A stretch of 64,000 nt of DNA, from assembly GCF_000150275.1 (NCBI RefSeq), contig NW_002060946.1, positions 7,173,855-7,237,854 of the forward strand, written 5' to 3'. The notes under the pieces are model-generated. The model worked only from the letters and a program-made list of their open reading frames with translations. It made no database searches and was not told where the DNA came from. This document shows, piece after piece, positions 1 through 12,133 of the stretch. The position numbers and the translations under genes are program-made. The DNA comes from Trichoplax adhaerens. Taxonomy: Eukaryota > Placozoa > Uniplacotomia > Trichoplacea > Trichoplacidae. Within the stretch, counting starts at the first letter, position 1. Every line of letters begins with the position of its first letter.

Positions 1-1280
1 GAGCATGAGTATGGTGAACTATGGTAGGACGCGAGTACAGCAGTGCAAAAGTGCACACCAAAGATAATCTACCGCTATTAACTGTTGATAAATTGCTATT
101 TAAGACATTGTAAAATGTTGTGTAAGCACTTCTTCCAAATTAAGGCAGGAAAGACCCAAGTGCAGTTATGGAAAATAGTTTTAAATTGGCTTATTGCCCT
201 GAAAACACAAGTTATTTATCAGAAATGAACAATTTGTGAATGCCTTTATTGCCTTGGCGGTATTCATCGCCTAACATGGGAGATTATGATAGACTGATGG
301 CGGTAGTGATATCAACACTATATGGAATATTGAATATTGGCTCATTGTAGAGAATGACTATTGCAATGATTCGATACAGTAGTTCTTAGAATTGGATGTG
401 CTGTCGATACGATCAACGTCTTGTCTTGACGCAATATCCATTCGTATATACTATGATGGTAAGAAGTCCAAATTTTTTACCGGTTACATGCCAGTGTTTT
501 TTTTTTTCTTTTCTATGGCACATGATCAACATGATTTGATCATACTGGATAGAAGTTGAAAAAATGGACTTTGACTGATAATTCCAATTTAACCTTGAAT
601 TCTACGCTGCCACAATTCGAGCAGACATTTATACACGAGAAAATGAATACGTCTCATTTTCATAACATTGATTTCTTTTACAAAAAGTGAAGTCGAAAAA
701 TTGGTGCTTTCAGTGTGTACCGTACAATTCAAGTAGGCGCCAGTAAGTTATCAATTGACCGAGTGGATATTGCATCAAATACCATACTATCCATTTGTAA
801 TATTTTACCGATCAATGTTGATTCTATTTTTCAACATTAACTCCACTGTAGAGAATTGGCCTGTTGTCATAAGTACTGATATGATGCACCTACTCTGAGT
901 GCTTGATCAACAGCCATTGGTCACTACTTATCCTACTGTAATGGATGCAGAAGAGAAAGCCATCCTACCTGTGTACTTGTAATGCGATGGCGTGCTAACT
1001 TGACGACAGAGAAGTTGCCATAGCCTAGCGTCCGCTCAATTTCGTAAAATCCAACGCGAACTGGTCGCATATTTCCATTCCGTTCACTCGACATCTCCCT
1101 TAAAAATGGACTAAACGAGGCGACAAAAAAAAGCTGGAAAACAGAAGAAAAAAAAATGAAATGGATCTGTCATCAACTCTCTATTTACTGTAATTTAGCG
1201 AACACATACAGGCGAAAAAACAATGCGTTTATACTGCACTGTCAGGCATCAGCGAGCACCGTATGCCTGATACGGTGCTC

Positions 1281-1410
1281 GTACAGATTACAGTACAGTA
1301 CACTGAGTCATAGAAATTGGAAATCTGACTCTCCCTGCAGTACTGTACACGGGAGACTCTACAGTATTACTACAGTACAGTACAGTACACGGTACTGTAC
1401 TGTACTGTAT
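1281..1410. repeat. GTACW pentamer array
   Basis: Runs of GTACA and GTACT units, ending in a clean alternating stretch at about 1370-1410. The 126-codon frame through it is a repeat artefact. Confidence 0.85.
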
Positions 1411-2469
1411 TTCGTTTTCGTTTTACTGCACCATGGCAGTGCGCATGACTACGGCCAATTGCTGGCGTCATTCAGTCATCAAGATGATCGGCTACTCTTG
1501 CCGCTGTCGGGCTGTCAAAACAGTAAGGTAGTTTAGCGTGCATTCTATTCTTACTACAGCAATGGATTAGTTAATAGGTATCACCTGAAATCTACTGCAA
1601 ATGCAAAAGGTGAACTTAATCAAGCAACTACTGTACTATTGGACTGGAAAAGTGCGTGACAGACTGACAGTGCGGCGTGAGAAAGTGCCAAATGGCAGTT
1701 TAGTCACTTTCCTTTCTTGGTACACTACCTCCTTTATTAGGGGGGTACCTCTGAGCGTTTAATCCAGTAAATAACTAAATTATTTACAGTGTCATTCACT
1801 ACGTACTCTCTTCTACTGTGCAGTGTACAGTACAACAATAATACGGCGTACTGAAATGACCACCAACTAACGGCGAAAAGAAATCAACTGTTCTGTCGTA
1901 TTAAGTTCTAATTTATTGAATGCAGTGGATAGTTTCCAATGATTCTTAGAATATGATTCGACTGCAGTCGTTTCGTTTTAAGGATTTTATCCCACACACT
2001 GAGTCATTCTACAATTGATAATCTACCAAACTTTTATTGAAGCATTTCAGACAGTCGATTCGCTCGCTAGACACGTACATTTTCACATTCGCGTGCACGG
2101 TGTACCCCAGCTGCCATTGATACACTTCAATCAAATAGTAGTAACTTACCGCTAGTAACAATTCTGATGCTTGGTGAAAAATAACGACGGTGGCAATAGG
2201 TAAATTATATATCATGATTACATTATTGTACAATTACCACGGCACTAGGTCAAATCAGGGATTACTAGAAAGAGAGAGGTAGGAAAAATGACCGTTCAGT
2301 ACAAAAGAATGTGGCGGCCTATAAATTTTGAACCGTAACTCTATAGTGTATCCTTTCAGATATACATTTCAGTTGAAATGACCAGAAAATAGTCGGTCTC
2401 ACATTCTTGAATCTACTTTTACTTTTACCGAACGGCCGTTTCCTGGTCCCTTTTTTACTTTTTGGAGCA

Positions 2470-2680
2470 GTGTACAGTACAATCGCTGAGTGCAGGAAAG
2501 TTCAACCATCTTTATCAAAGTACAGTGCAGTGTACAGTACAGTACACTCAAGTACAGTATACAGTACTGTACAGTATACTGTACCCTAACCCCAACCTAC
2601 AGTACAGTATGTACAGTACTGTACTGTACTGTACTATACTGTACACTGTGCAGTACAATGTCTGTGTACTGTACTGTATT
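2470..2680. repeat. GTACW pentamer array
   Basis: Long mixed array with both orientations of the unit. Four overlapping open frames on both strands arise only because the repeat lacks stop codons in most phases. Confidence 0.88.
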
Positions 2681-3308
2681 GCATTCAATGTTGTGTACCA
2701 CTTACACTGTCTGGCAAAGATGTTCATTCGCATTTTTGGGGTATCTCAAGTAGTGAGATACAAAAACGTCAAAATCGGGCGAATTCAGATTGATTTAAAT
2801 CATCGATCGCTCATATAGTAATTTACCGTACGACGTACAATGTGTACGTCCAGTAGTTGTAATATTCTTATACTATTCTTCAATACTCCATACAGAAATC
2901 ATTGACTTAATCGTTGCAGTAAACTAAAGAATGAATCATCTGAGTAGCGTTAGTGTTTTGACGTCATACCGGCAAACAATATCCACTTGAATGTCCGGTA
3001 GACAGAATGGAGATACCATCCCTAGTATGGAGTGGCATAGTTACTGCACTTACTCCTTACTCACTACAGTACTGTACCGTCAATGAATTTGTTCGAATTT
3101 CCATTTTGTTATTCTATGCAGTGTTTTTCTTTCCTCTATTTACTTTCCATTATTATAATGTCTCTATTTTTTTACTTTTATTTTTTCCAGTATTATTGAC
3201 ATAGACGTTTTGTGTCGATTCGCCCTAGTCGTCGGGTGGGCGGGCTTTAGATCTGTTTGGTAGAGGCACAGTTCAAAGAAAAGCTTTTTCTCACTGCAAT
3301 GAGTAATG

Positions 3309-3365
3309 TGTACAGTACTGTACTCTACTCCGGTATGGTATGGTATGGTACGGTACGGACGGTAA
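3309..3365. repeat. Short GTACW array grading into GGTAT/GGTAC pentamers
   Basis: GTACAGTACTGTAC is followed by three GGTAT units and then GGTAC units. The period of five is kept while the unit drifts. Confidence 0.7.
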
Positions 3366-6300
3366 CATAGAGGTACCGTATTTTCTCATGATTATTTTAT
3401 TTTATTTTTTTTTTATTTATTTTTTTGGACTTTCATGGACGTACTATCGAATACAGTAAACGAATCTTCTTCATTAGAAGAAAAAACTATTTTTCATGTT
3501 GTAAATTCAAGGTGGATTCAACCATCTCCACTAACTAAGTTTGTTTTTAATTTTACTTACTACCAAGTGTACAGTACAATATTTAGTGGACAGCGCGACA
3601 GCCGAGCTTCCTGCGCTAGAGTTGTCTTTATGACATTTATACGCAAACTTAATCATAGCTCATTATAATTATGAGAATAGTGAAGTGAAAAAAATAAAAC
3701 AGATTTGCATCATACAAATACTGGTCATATCTCAAAGGTAAATTCATAAATCTACTGTACTGTATATATATACATACACACTACATAAGAATGGAGTATA
3801 TACCATTGCGTATACAGTATACAAGAGTAGACTACTTGCTGTATAATTACGTTTCTTACAGCAATCGACAGTCCTGTCGGATTATGCAATGTGAATAGTA
3901 CTATTGTAGGATGAAAGAATTGATTCATAAACAAGTCTATCTCGACTCCAGTTTTCTTGTAAAATTGAACTTTTGCTACTACTCTCATAACACACACGAG
4001 TAGTGAAAATATTACCTGTAAAATAGAGAATACACAATCATATGGAATGAAGAAAATCTTGCGGGTGTGTGCAATACTGTATAATTCATAATTATAATGA
4101 GCTTTATCAGTATTTATCTACAAACAACAATTACCGCATATTCGGCATTTCACAAGTTCTTGCCTCTGACACTATCTTGGTAATTTATTTCATTAAGTTA
4201 TTTCGTATTACATGATCAATAGTAAAATGCTGTACTTTGTTCACGATTAAGGTATTGCAGCATGTCTATTAATAAGTATTAAGCATTGTTCAAGCGTATC
4301 GGATTTTGATTCAGTATTATTAAATAACAGGAAGAGAGAAACACCAAGGAGAGGCATTGAAGCAGTAGCAATGTACTGCAGTTAGCCCAACATAATTTTA
4401 ATAGTTTGCTTACAAGGTTCGTGAGCAATAACAAATACCAACTCTAGAAGACAGTATTAGCCAGTTCTAGACATAGTATAAGGCAATTTATTTGAACAAC
4501 TATGGGGATTTGGCGATAATGTCAATGAACATAAATACTTTCTCTAATATGTAGATAGGCAGTACAGTACACTGTGCAGTAAGAGGAGGACGATGTACGA
4601 GCAATAATTACGAGATAATATAAAGGAATGGTTAAAGTTACACGCAGTATAGACAACACGGTCATGCTAAATTGGCGTAGCTGCAATTTATTTATAATTT
4701 TAATTTCAAATTATAATTTGTTGTGCACGCACAGTAGTAGCAAATAAGAGAAAGTCTGTGCAGCACCTACAAGTGACAAGAACACCCTATTTTCAGTTCC
4801 TCTTGTGTAGTGTAACACATTGGCTTTTAAGTCAAAGATTGTATGGCATCACAGTATACATCAGAAATCAATCACTTTAATAAAGTTCTGATTTTACTTT
4901 ATAGTTAAAATTTTCATTTATATTGTATAATATTGCAGTGTATGTACAGTATAATAGGTTATATCAACATGTTTAGATGAAAGATGCAAACAATCAAGTT
5001 GCTTTGCGATCAAATCTCAACATTCATCGAAATAATTAACAATTTCTTACAAAGAAGGATATCATCCGTACCATCGGCGGCACAACAATTGCTTGCGATA
5101 GAACGTTTCCTTCTTGTCCAGATTTATAGGAAATTTATTAATATATACAAAACACCTATCGTACGAGTTTTTCTATTTTTCGAACCCACTCTGACGTATC
5201 AATTATATCATGGATGGAATACAGCTCGACTACATCAAATGCCTAATAAAGACCTAGACCAGACTATGCAATACTCCTTTAGTAACTTAAATAGCACTAT
5301 CTTGAATCCAAGTATCTGAGCATATTGTTTTACAGTAATTGGCTACTGAAATAATTTGCTAACTTCATAAATGTTAAATCGAAAAAATACTGCTTAGTAA
5401 TTCATTATGGCATCCATAAAATAGCTCCAGTGCCTGTTTCATTTTATGCAAACGAAATAGGCATTGAATATAACGGAGCCAATTCTTGCAGTAAATTTTT
5501 CGTGATCGTTTCTACGTATAAATTCGCTGCTTGTCTGTTTGACAGTTTCGATATACGCGTAAGCGTAAATCTAGGATTATTCACTTTTACGAGAGAGTGA
5601 CGTTATAAATATTATATTAATACAAAATAGTTTTAGTAACAAGATTATAATATAGGTCTCGATCGGTATCGGGATGGCGTTAATGTTGCAATGGACTCGG
5701 AAGATGCCATTTGCACTATTGCAGTCTTACTTGTACTTGGATATTATGCCAATATAACGAATCTAAGGATTTTATTGAATAACTTGCTATGTGTTGAGTA
5801 ACAAAGTAATGAATCCCAAACTCAGTTAGTCTTCGAGAGAAAAAGAGGTTAATGATTGATTGTCGTTTTATTCTGACATCACAAACTTCATTACAAACTA
5901 GATTACCCAGGTCTTTTCAGAGCTGGCTCCATATACCTACCTTATACCTAATACCTAATCACTATCTTATATATAACATAACTATAAGTGGATTTTTTGC
6001 CAAGTTCTACTATAAAATATCTCTTTCGATCAAGTCTTTCATTGAAGCTGATTAAAATTACTAAATCTTGTTTGGAACAAAGTACGTATGTCAAATGGAA
6101 AGATACAATACGAAACTTGCCAATTTTTCGCTTTATAGTCGTAGTAATAACTAACATGCGTCTCAGTCTTGTTCAACTTTTCATTAGCTACCTATATCCA
6201 ATACTGATAACTTCTATTTGGATTAAACCTGCAATTTATGAGTACTTTATGAAGTAAACATGAAAATTATAACAAACTGTGTTATTGAATCGTAAAGTTA

Positions 6301-8085
6301 AGATGATAATTGATGCTACAGTATCAAGGCATTTCCTAACGTAATTTGTACATTGATCGATTAGATTAACCCGTAGAAGATGAATAATGGATGGGTACCT
6401 TATTGAAAGCGTTACTAATATTAGGATAATTATCTCGTGCCTTTCGTTCTTCTAAATTTCTGTATACGTCATAAAATTTTTCAATATTGATTTTATTAAT
6501 CACAGCGATATTTATAGTCTTACAGCAATTAATTCTACGAATACGAGGCATAATTTATCAATATAAAAAGTTATTTATTAAGCTAGTAATATAAGCGCCG
6601 CCGACGCTTTTAGACTAATAACTGAATGATTCAGTTTGGAGTATAAAGGGAATTTTATGTATTGATAAAGCTATTGGACATTTGAAGAGACGGTCAATCA
6701 TTTTATTGTTACCGAAATAGTATGCTGCATTTCTATGCGCGAACTAATTATAATTGTAATCATTGAATATGCATTGAGTTATCTTATGACCGGATTAATT
6801 TTAAAAGAATAGCATATCCTAACGGGTGTTTAATTATATATCATGAGTAAAAACATGCTTATTATAATTCGAGAATAAAAGCACTGTGTTAACAACCAAC
6901 TATGACATAAATTCTATCTTACACCGGATGTATCTAGGCAGAGTATTTACACAGTAAATTATAATGTTAATGCATACATAAGTAGTAGTATTGTAATAAC
7001 CATAAAAATAAACTATTTAAAGTCAATAGAATATAAATTGCAGCTTCAATTACTGTTATAATGTGTTTTTACCTTTCGTAGTAAAAATGCAAATAAGTAC
7101 GTCTTTCCTTATATAGGATAAATTCACGATATTAATTAATCATCAGCACGACCATAGACAATACTTTCTAGTCACGATGCATAGCGACTAATCATTGTAA
7201 ACTAAGGAATACAGCACTGTAAGAGCAGTAGGTTACAGCCATTTAGCCGCAAGTTAAAAATTCGTTAAAATCTATAATCTTTAATTAATTATCCTAGCTG
7301 CTGTAGTTTGCGTAGGAAGCAGAATTCAATATGCAATCTTTCTATTGATTAAATTAGCATATCTCATACTATGACGCACACAGAGTAGTTTACTGTAAAT
7401 AAATTAGTTTTGCGAGTGAAATTCAAGATATTCTATCATTTACATACGTATACCAGCAATAATTTTTTATTTTCGCTATGTCTATGTACAGTAAAAACAA
7501 TCAATTGAATATGATACTTATAATCTACTAAGGCGGAAGTAATGATATTCTAAAATATGCAAGTGATAAATTAAATATCGTTGCGGTTATGACGTTCATC
7601 CGTATGTGATCGATTTTAGGATTTACTATTAGTAGAGTAGTAAGAAGAGAATTATTTCAAATCATTTCTAAATTGCCGAGCGGGTGCCTGCTACTTCATT
7701 TAAAATTTACCATGTTATAAAAATTTGTAGGTAAACCCTTCTTGTTTATGATTTTGTACACTCCAGATCCTGTTTCTAGATTCAAGCCATTGATCAACCC
7801 AGTATTACATCGTGTACAAGCAGTATAAATATACCAGGAAAATTGGGGGTAGATCTTACTTATTATATCAACATATGCTGTCCGGAACATGAAGATCTGT
7901 ACTAAATTGCATGAATCATAGCATGAATAAAATAAACTCATCAATAATTAATGAATGAATTATGTAGTATATTGTACACTTGTACTATAGTCTTGCGCCA
8001 TCTTCGAACCGTGAACGCTCTTTCACAGCTTTTAGCTACTCGTTTCCTGGATATTTTGCGAGGCACTTCTTGGGAGAAGAGACTA

Positions 8086-8426
8086 CAATACTGTACAGTG
8101 TACACTGTACTGTACTATACAGTACAGTCTACAGTCATGAACTTCTAGTGTACTGTATACTAGAGCACAGTAGGTCTCCTTTCAGACATCAAAAATTTGT
8201 CTGTTAACAGTATGTATTGTAGTGTATTATACACTGTACACTGTACTGTGTAGAGTCTACAGTACTGTACAGTACAGTAGTCTGATCTGGTTCCCACCCA
8301 GTTCGCACTGTACAGTACAGTACAGTACATACTGTACAGTGCACAGTAGCGTGTGTACTGTACGAGGCGGCTGGGCATCTTGTTTGGTATCGTGAAGTAG
8401 TGTACAGTTACTATGCTCTGCTGTAC
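8086..8426. repeat. GTACW pentamer array upstream of ZPR1
   Basis: Dense runs of GTAC followed by A or T, in changing order, so the block is largely self-complementary. Short unique interruptions occur, such as GGTTCCCACCCAG near 8290. It ends about 110 bp before the ZPR1 start codon. Open frames across it read as Tyr/Cys/Thr/Val strings and are artefacts of the repeat. Confidence 0.9.
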
Positions 8427-8534
8427 AGCAAAAGGCTCCACCACCACCCAAGAGGCAAATGTTCGAAGAAGGATCTTCTAAAGTCATCGATTTATTAAAG
8501 CACAGTGATAAAAGCTTAATACAACATCATTGAT

Positions 8535-11500
8535 ATGGCAGATAATCAACCATCATCCAATAAGCCGTTATTTCGGCAAATTGAGCCGGATGACGATTCA
8601 CCAGAGATTTCCGAAATTGAAAGTTTATGCATGAATTGCCACGAGAATGTAAGAGGACATCAATGGATAAATCAAATTCTTCTGTTGCGATCTGCAGTAA
8701 TTAATTCACTTTAATAATTATACAGTATGGAATAGTTCCATTTTGATGTCTATCACAAATACACGGCCTACTGTAGCTAGGGACTACTTATACTATTCTT
8801 TGCATTAGACTTTACCTGATTTAGTATGTTGTACATGCAATCAATTCCGTATTACATTGCGTCATTCGCATAGATATCAAAATTAGTATACGTACTCCTA
8901 ACTTTTCTTGATACTGCGATGAATCACAAATTTTCTAGTTCAGTAAACGTAGAGTGTATTTTAAAAACGAACTGTAAGAATCTCATCAATTAGTAAAATC
9001 TTAGTAGAACAACTTTTTCATATTGGTGCTATAAATATTACAAGAGTTATAATACTTGTATGGAAATATTGTATAATTAACCCTGTTAAGGATCTGATCT
9101 AAAGCCATATTCTTTACTTTTACCTAAGGGTACCACAAGAATGATGCTAACTAAAATTCCTATGTTCAGAGAGATTATCATCATGTCTTTCCGCTGTCCT
9201 CATTGCTATATGGAAAATAATGAAGTACAATTTGGTGGTAAATTTGAAGAGCAAGGTTGTCGCTATACTTTACGGGTGAAAGATGCAAAGGTTAGTTGCA
9301 ACAAACTAGAGACAAGAATATTGGATACTGATGCTCGAGAAATGAGTATTGCATACAAATCTGCTTTATTTCAACGATACAGGATCTCAATCGTCAGATT
9401 ATTAAATCAGATTGGTGTGTAGCTAAAATTCCGCAGCTAGATTTCGAAATTCCCGCCTTGCCCGGGCAGAGTGCAGGTATTTTATGCAGAAGTAATGCTA
9501 CTTGCATATTTCAAAAGAGTAAACTTCTTGATATTTCGTCAAGAAATTCTACGTTTGTATGTGATGATAAATTGTAAAATTTAATTTATTGTTTTAGCTG
9601 GATTGTAGCATTGATATTAATTGTTGCTAGACTTGTGCTATGTATGTCATACATCTAAATATAGGTACTGCAAAGGAATCGTCATTGTACTGTCTTTACT
9701 TTGTCAGTAACATGATTGCATTTTTGGATAATAATAGTGCTTACGACAATTGAGGGTTTACTCCAACGAACTATAGATGGACTAAAGATTCTTCAACCAG
9801 AAAGAAGAGTACGTCATGCTATACTATTAAAATCATATAGTAAATGTACCCTAGCTATTACAAGTTATGATAAGTTGTTAATGTAGCTGTGTTACATTTA
9901 CGGACATCTTTTATCGCTTTAAAATTGATCTATCAATGATATTGGAATTTCTTCTTGACAGATTGCTGAACCTGAAGTTGCTGCTAAGATTGACGAATTT
10001 ATCGCGCGAATAGAAAAATACCTCTACGGCGACGAAGAATTTTCATTGGTAATATTACAAAATATCGAGCTACTGTAAAGTACAGTACCGCTATCTATAG
10101 AGCGATTATAGTTTTTTGATTGATACTTTACCGTTTATATGTCAAGAGATTACCGTAGAATAGTCTCGCAACTTATGTTCTTATTGATATCAGGTACTGG
10201 AAGATCCGGCAGGAAATAGTTTTATTGAAAATCCATACTTTCCTGACCATGATACTAGCATGATCGTTGAAAATTATGTCAGAACTAAGCAGGACAACCT
10301 TTCATTGGGTCTTCAAGTAAGTACTATAAACTGAATAGTTCGATATTCTGACTGCAAATATCTTTGTAGACGTTTCGTTTATTTGAAATCATAAATCGTT
10401 GTAAACGTTCATACAGATAGACGATGGCATTACAGATACCTCTAACGCTAATGAAAGAGTGGAAGAAAATAATGGTATTCAAACTTAAGTTAGACAAGTG
10501 TTAGAAATATATAATAACTACTAGACTAAAATGACGTTTTATCAATGATGTTTTTTTATAACTTTAAGATGCAGAGTACCCTGATGAGGTGAGCGATAAC
10601 AGAAGTATCTTTTTTGAGGCCTTTATACAGCACTCTAACAGTTAAAAAAAGCCCGATAAGATACTAAAATATAAAAATTATAATCCTACAGGTAATAGTA
10701 TTTGCTACCAATTGCCCGTCATGCTTAACTCCTTCTCAAACCAGAATGGTTCCTGTTCGTATCCATCCATCAAATATTGCTAAATATAGATTAGACTGAA
10801 CACGTATTTATTAGTTAAGCCAGTAGTACTTGCTTTTTATTCTATCGCATATAAATTTTACTGCAATATAACAACTGCTGTTACTTTCTTAACTAAGTTA
10901 ACATTACAATCAGAAATACCACATTTTAAGGAAGTAATCATCATGGCATTAACGTGTGAAGCTTGCGGCTTCAAGACGAATGAAGTAAAATCAGGAGGTA
11001 ACTTACTGGGCCGCTATGCTACTAATAATGCCATTTCGATACTAGAGTAGGACAATTAATGTACTGAGCAACTACTACCGAGGCATTGATAAAGAGTGGT
11101 GATTAATTTTATCTATCTGTAAAACAGCTGGAATGTCAGAGAAAGGCATACGTCTAACACTAAATATAACGTCACCTCAAGACATGAGTCGTGATGTTTT
11201 AAAGGTACATCACTACGATACATTTCTAAATTATACTATCTACACAACTGATTCGTATGACGAGATGTTAATTTACTAATGAACTAATGAATTTATTTAC
11301 CTTTTATCCTGTAAACTTAGTCTGAGACTTGCACAATAGTTTTACCTGCATTTCCATTTGAGTGGCATACGGGCGTATCTGGAGGAAAATTTACTACTGT
11401 CGAAGGACTATTGACAAACCTCAAAGAGGAGGTAAACTTCGATTACAGCAAAATGATAAAAAAATCATATTGGAATGCTCCTCTTGCCAATTATTTCGGG

Positions 11501-12132
11501 TTACATATTTTTTAATATGTATTTCTTGTATCATTTATTCAGCTTGAAAGATTAAACCCTCTAGGACTTGGAGATAGCTCAGACGGTGTTAATAAGATGC
11601 ATCAAATAGTATCATTTGTGGATGCGGTAAACTATTGCTTATTTAACCATCTAGAAGTGAAAATTTAGAAGTGGCATTATGACTACTTACAACCCGATTA
11701 TAATTGTGATCATCCATCGATAGATAATTACAGGAAAGGAAAAGACCGTTTTAATACTGGATGATCCTGCTGGCAATAGCTTTATTCAGGTAGATTACAT
11801 CTTACCGTTGCCTACTTTTATGCAGATGATTTTCAGCCCATACGAATATTCATGTAGCAGATAAAAATATACCTAGCTGATGCTATTGCTGGGAAAGCAT
11901 TTTTGTGCATTACTTCTTATACGTACTTTATCGTACTTAGACGACTATGTAATTCTAACCCAATTAATTTTTTTTAAATCAGTCCGATTGCCTACCAGAT
12001 CCTGATCCAAACCTATTAATTGAACATTATCAACGTACTGACGAACAGGATGATGAATTAGGAATAAAAGATATGTGTGTTGAAAATTATGAGATTCTAG
12101 GAGAAAAAGAAAATGATGAAGATGCCGAATAA
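8535..12132 (+). CDS. ZPR1: ZPR1 zinc-finger protein, 15 exons, complete
   Basis: ZPR1 proteins bind the EGF receptor tail and eEF1A, shuttle between cytoplasm and nucleus and support SMN/snRNP function (family knowledge). Exons: 8535-8648, 9129-9290, 9383-9476, 9738-9808, 9962-10048, 10194-10316, 10417-10474, 10569-10588, 10692-10758, 10914-10997, 11128-11204, 11321-11431, 11543-11626, 11739-11789, 11983-12132. They total 1353 nt, a 450-residue protein (human 459). The protein is the family's tandem duplication. Each half has a C4 finger (C32-x2-C35-x25-C61-x2-C64; C251-x2-C254-x25-C280-x2-C283), a conserved FREIIIM or FKEVIIM stretch, and a DPAGNSF A-box motif. The start is the first ATG of the exon encoding EIESLCMNC. 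Exon 8 is only 20 nt. The exon 14 acceptor is the second of two nearby AGs, because only that one keeps frame. A GTACW array lies about 110 bp upstream. Confidence 0.95.
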
Positions 12133-12133
12133 A
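12128..12133 (+). terminator. Possible poly(A) signal overlapping the ZPR1 stop codon
   Basis: AATAAA spans the TAA stop of ZPR1 (stop 12130-12132). If used, the 3' UTR would be only about 10-30 nt. No transcript evidence is available here. Confidence 0.3.

Larger units (their letters stand above)
1..8085. other. Region with no recognised gene
   Basis: AT-rich sequence with the arrays listed separately. Open frames up to about 110 codons occur (for example 4984-5319 +), and several short frames on both strands at 4980-6560 have splice-like ends, but none resembles a known family and long open frames are expected by chance at this base composition. Confidence 0.6.

Noticed and set aside
1156-1536. 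126-codon plus-strand frame
   Set aside because: Part of its length is a GTACW array translated into Tyr, Cys, Thr, Val and Ser, and there is no family resemblance.
4984-5319. 111-codon ATG frame and neighbouring minus-strand frames to 6551
   Set aside because: Several frames on both strands look equally coding-like, which argues for chance. At this composition many runs of 45 or more codons are expected.
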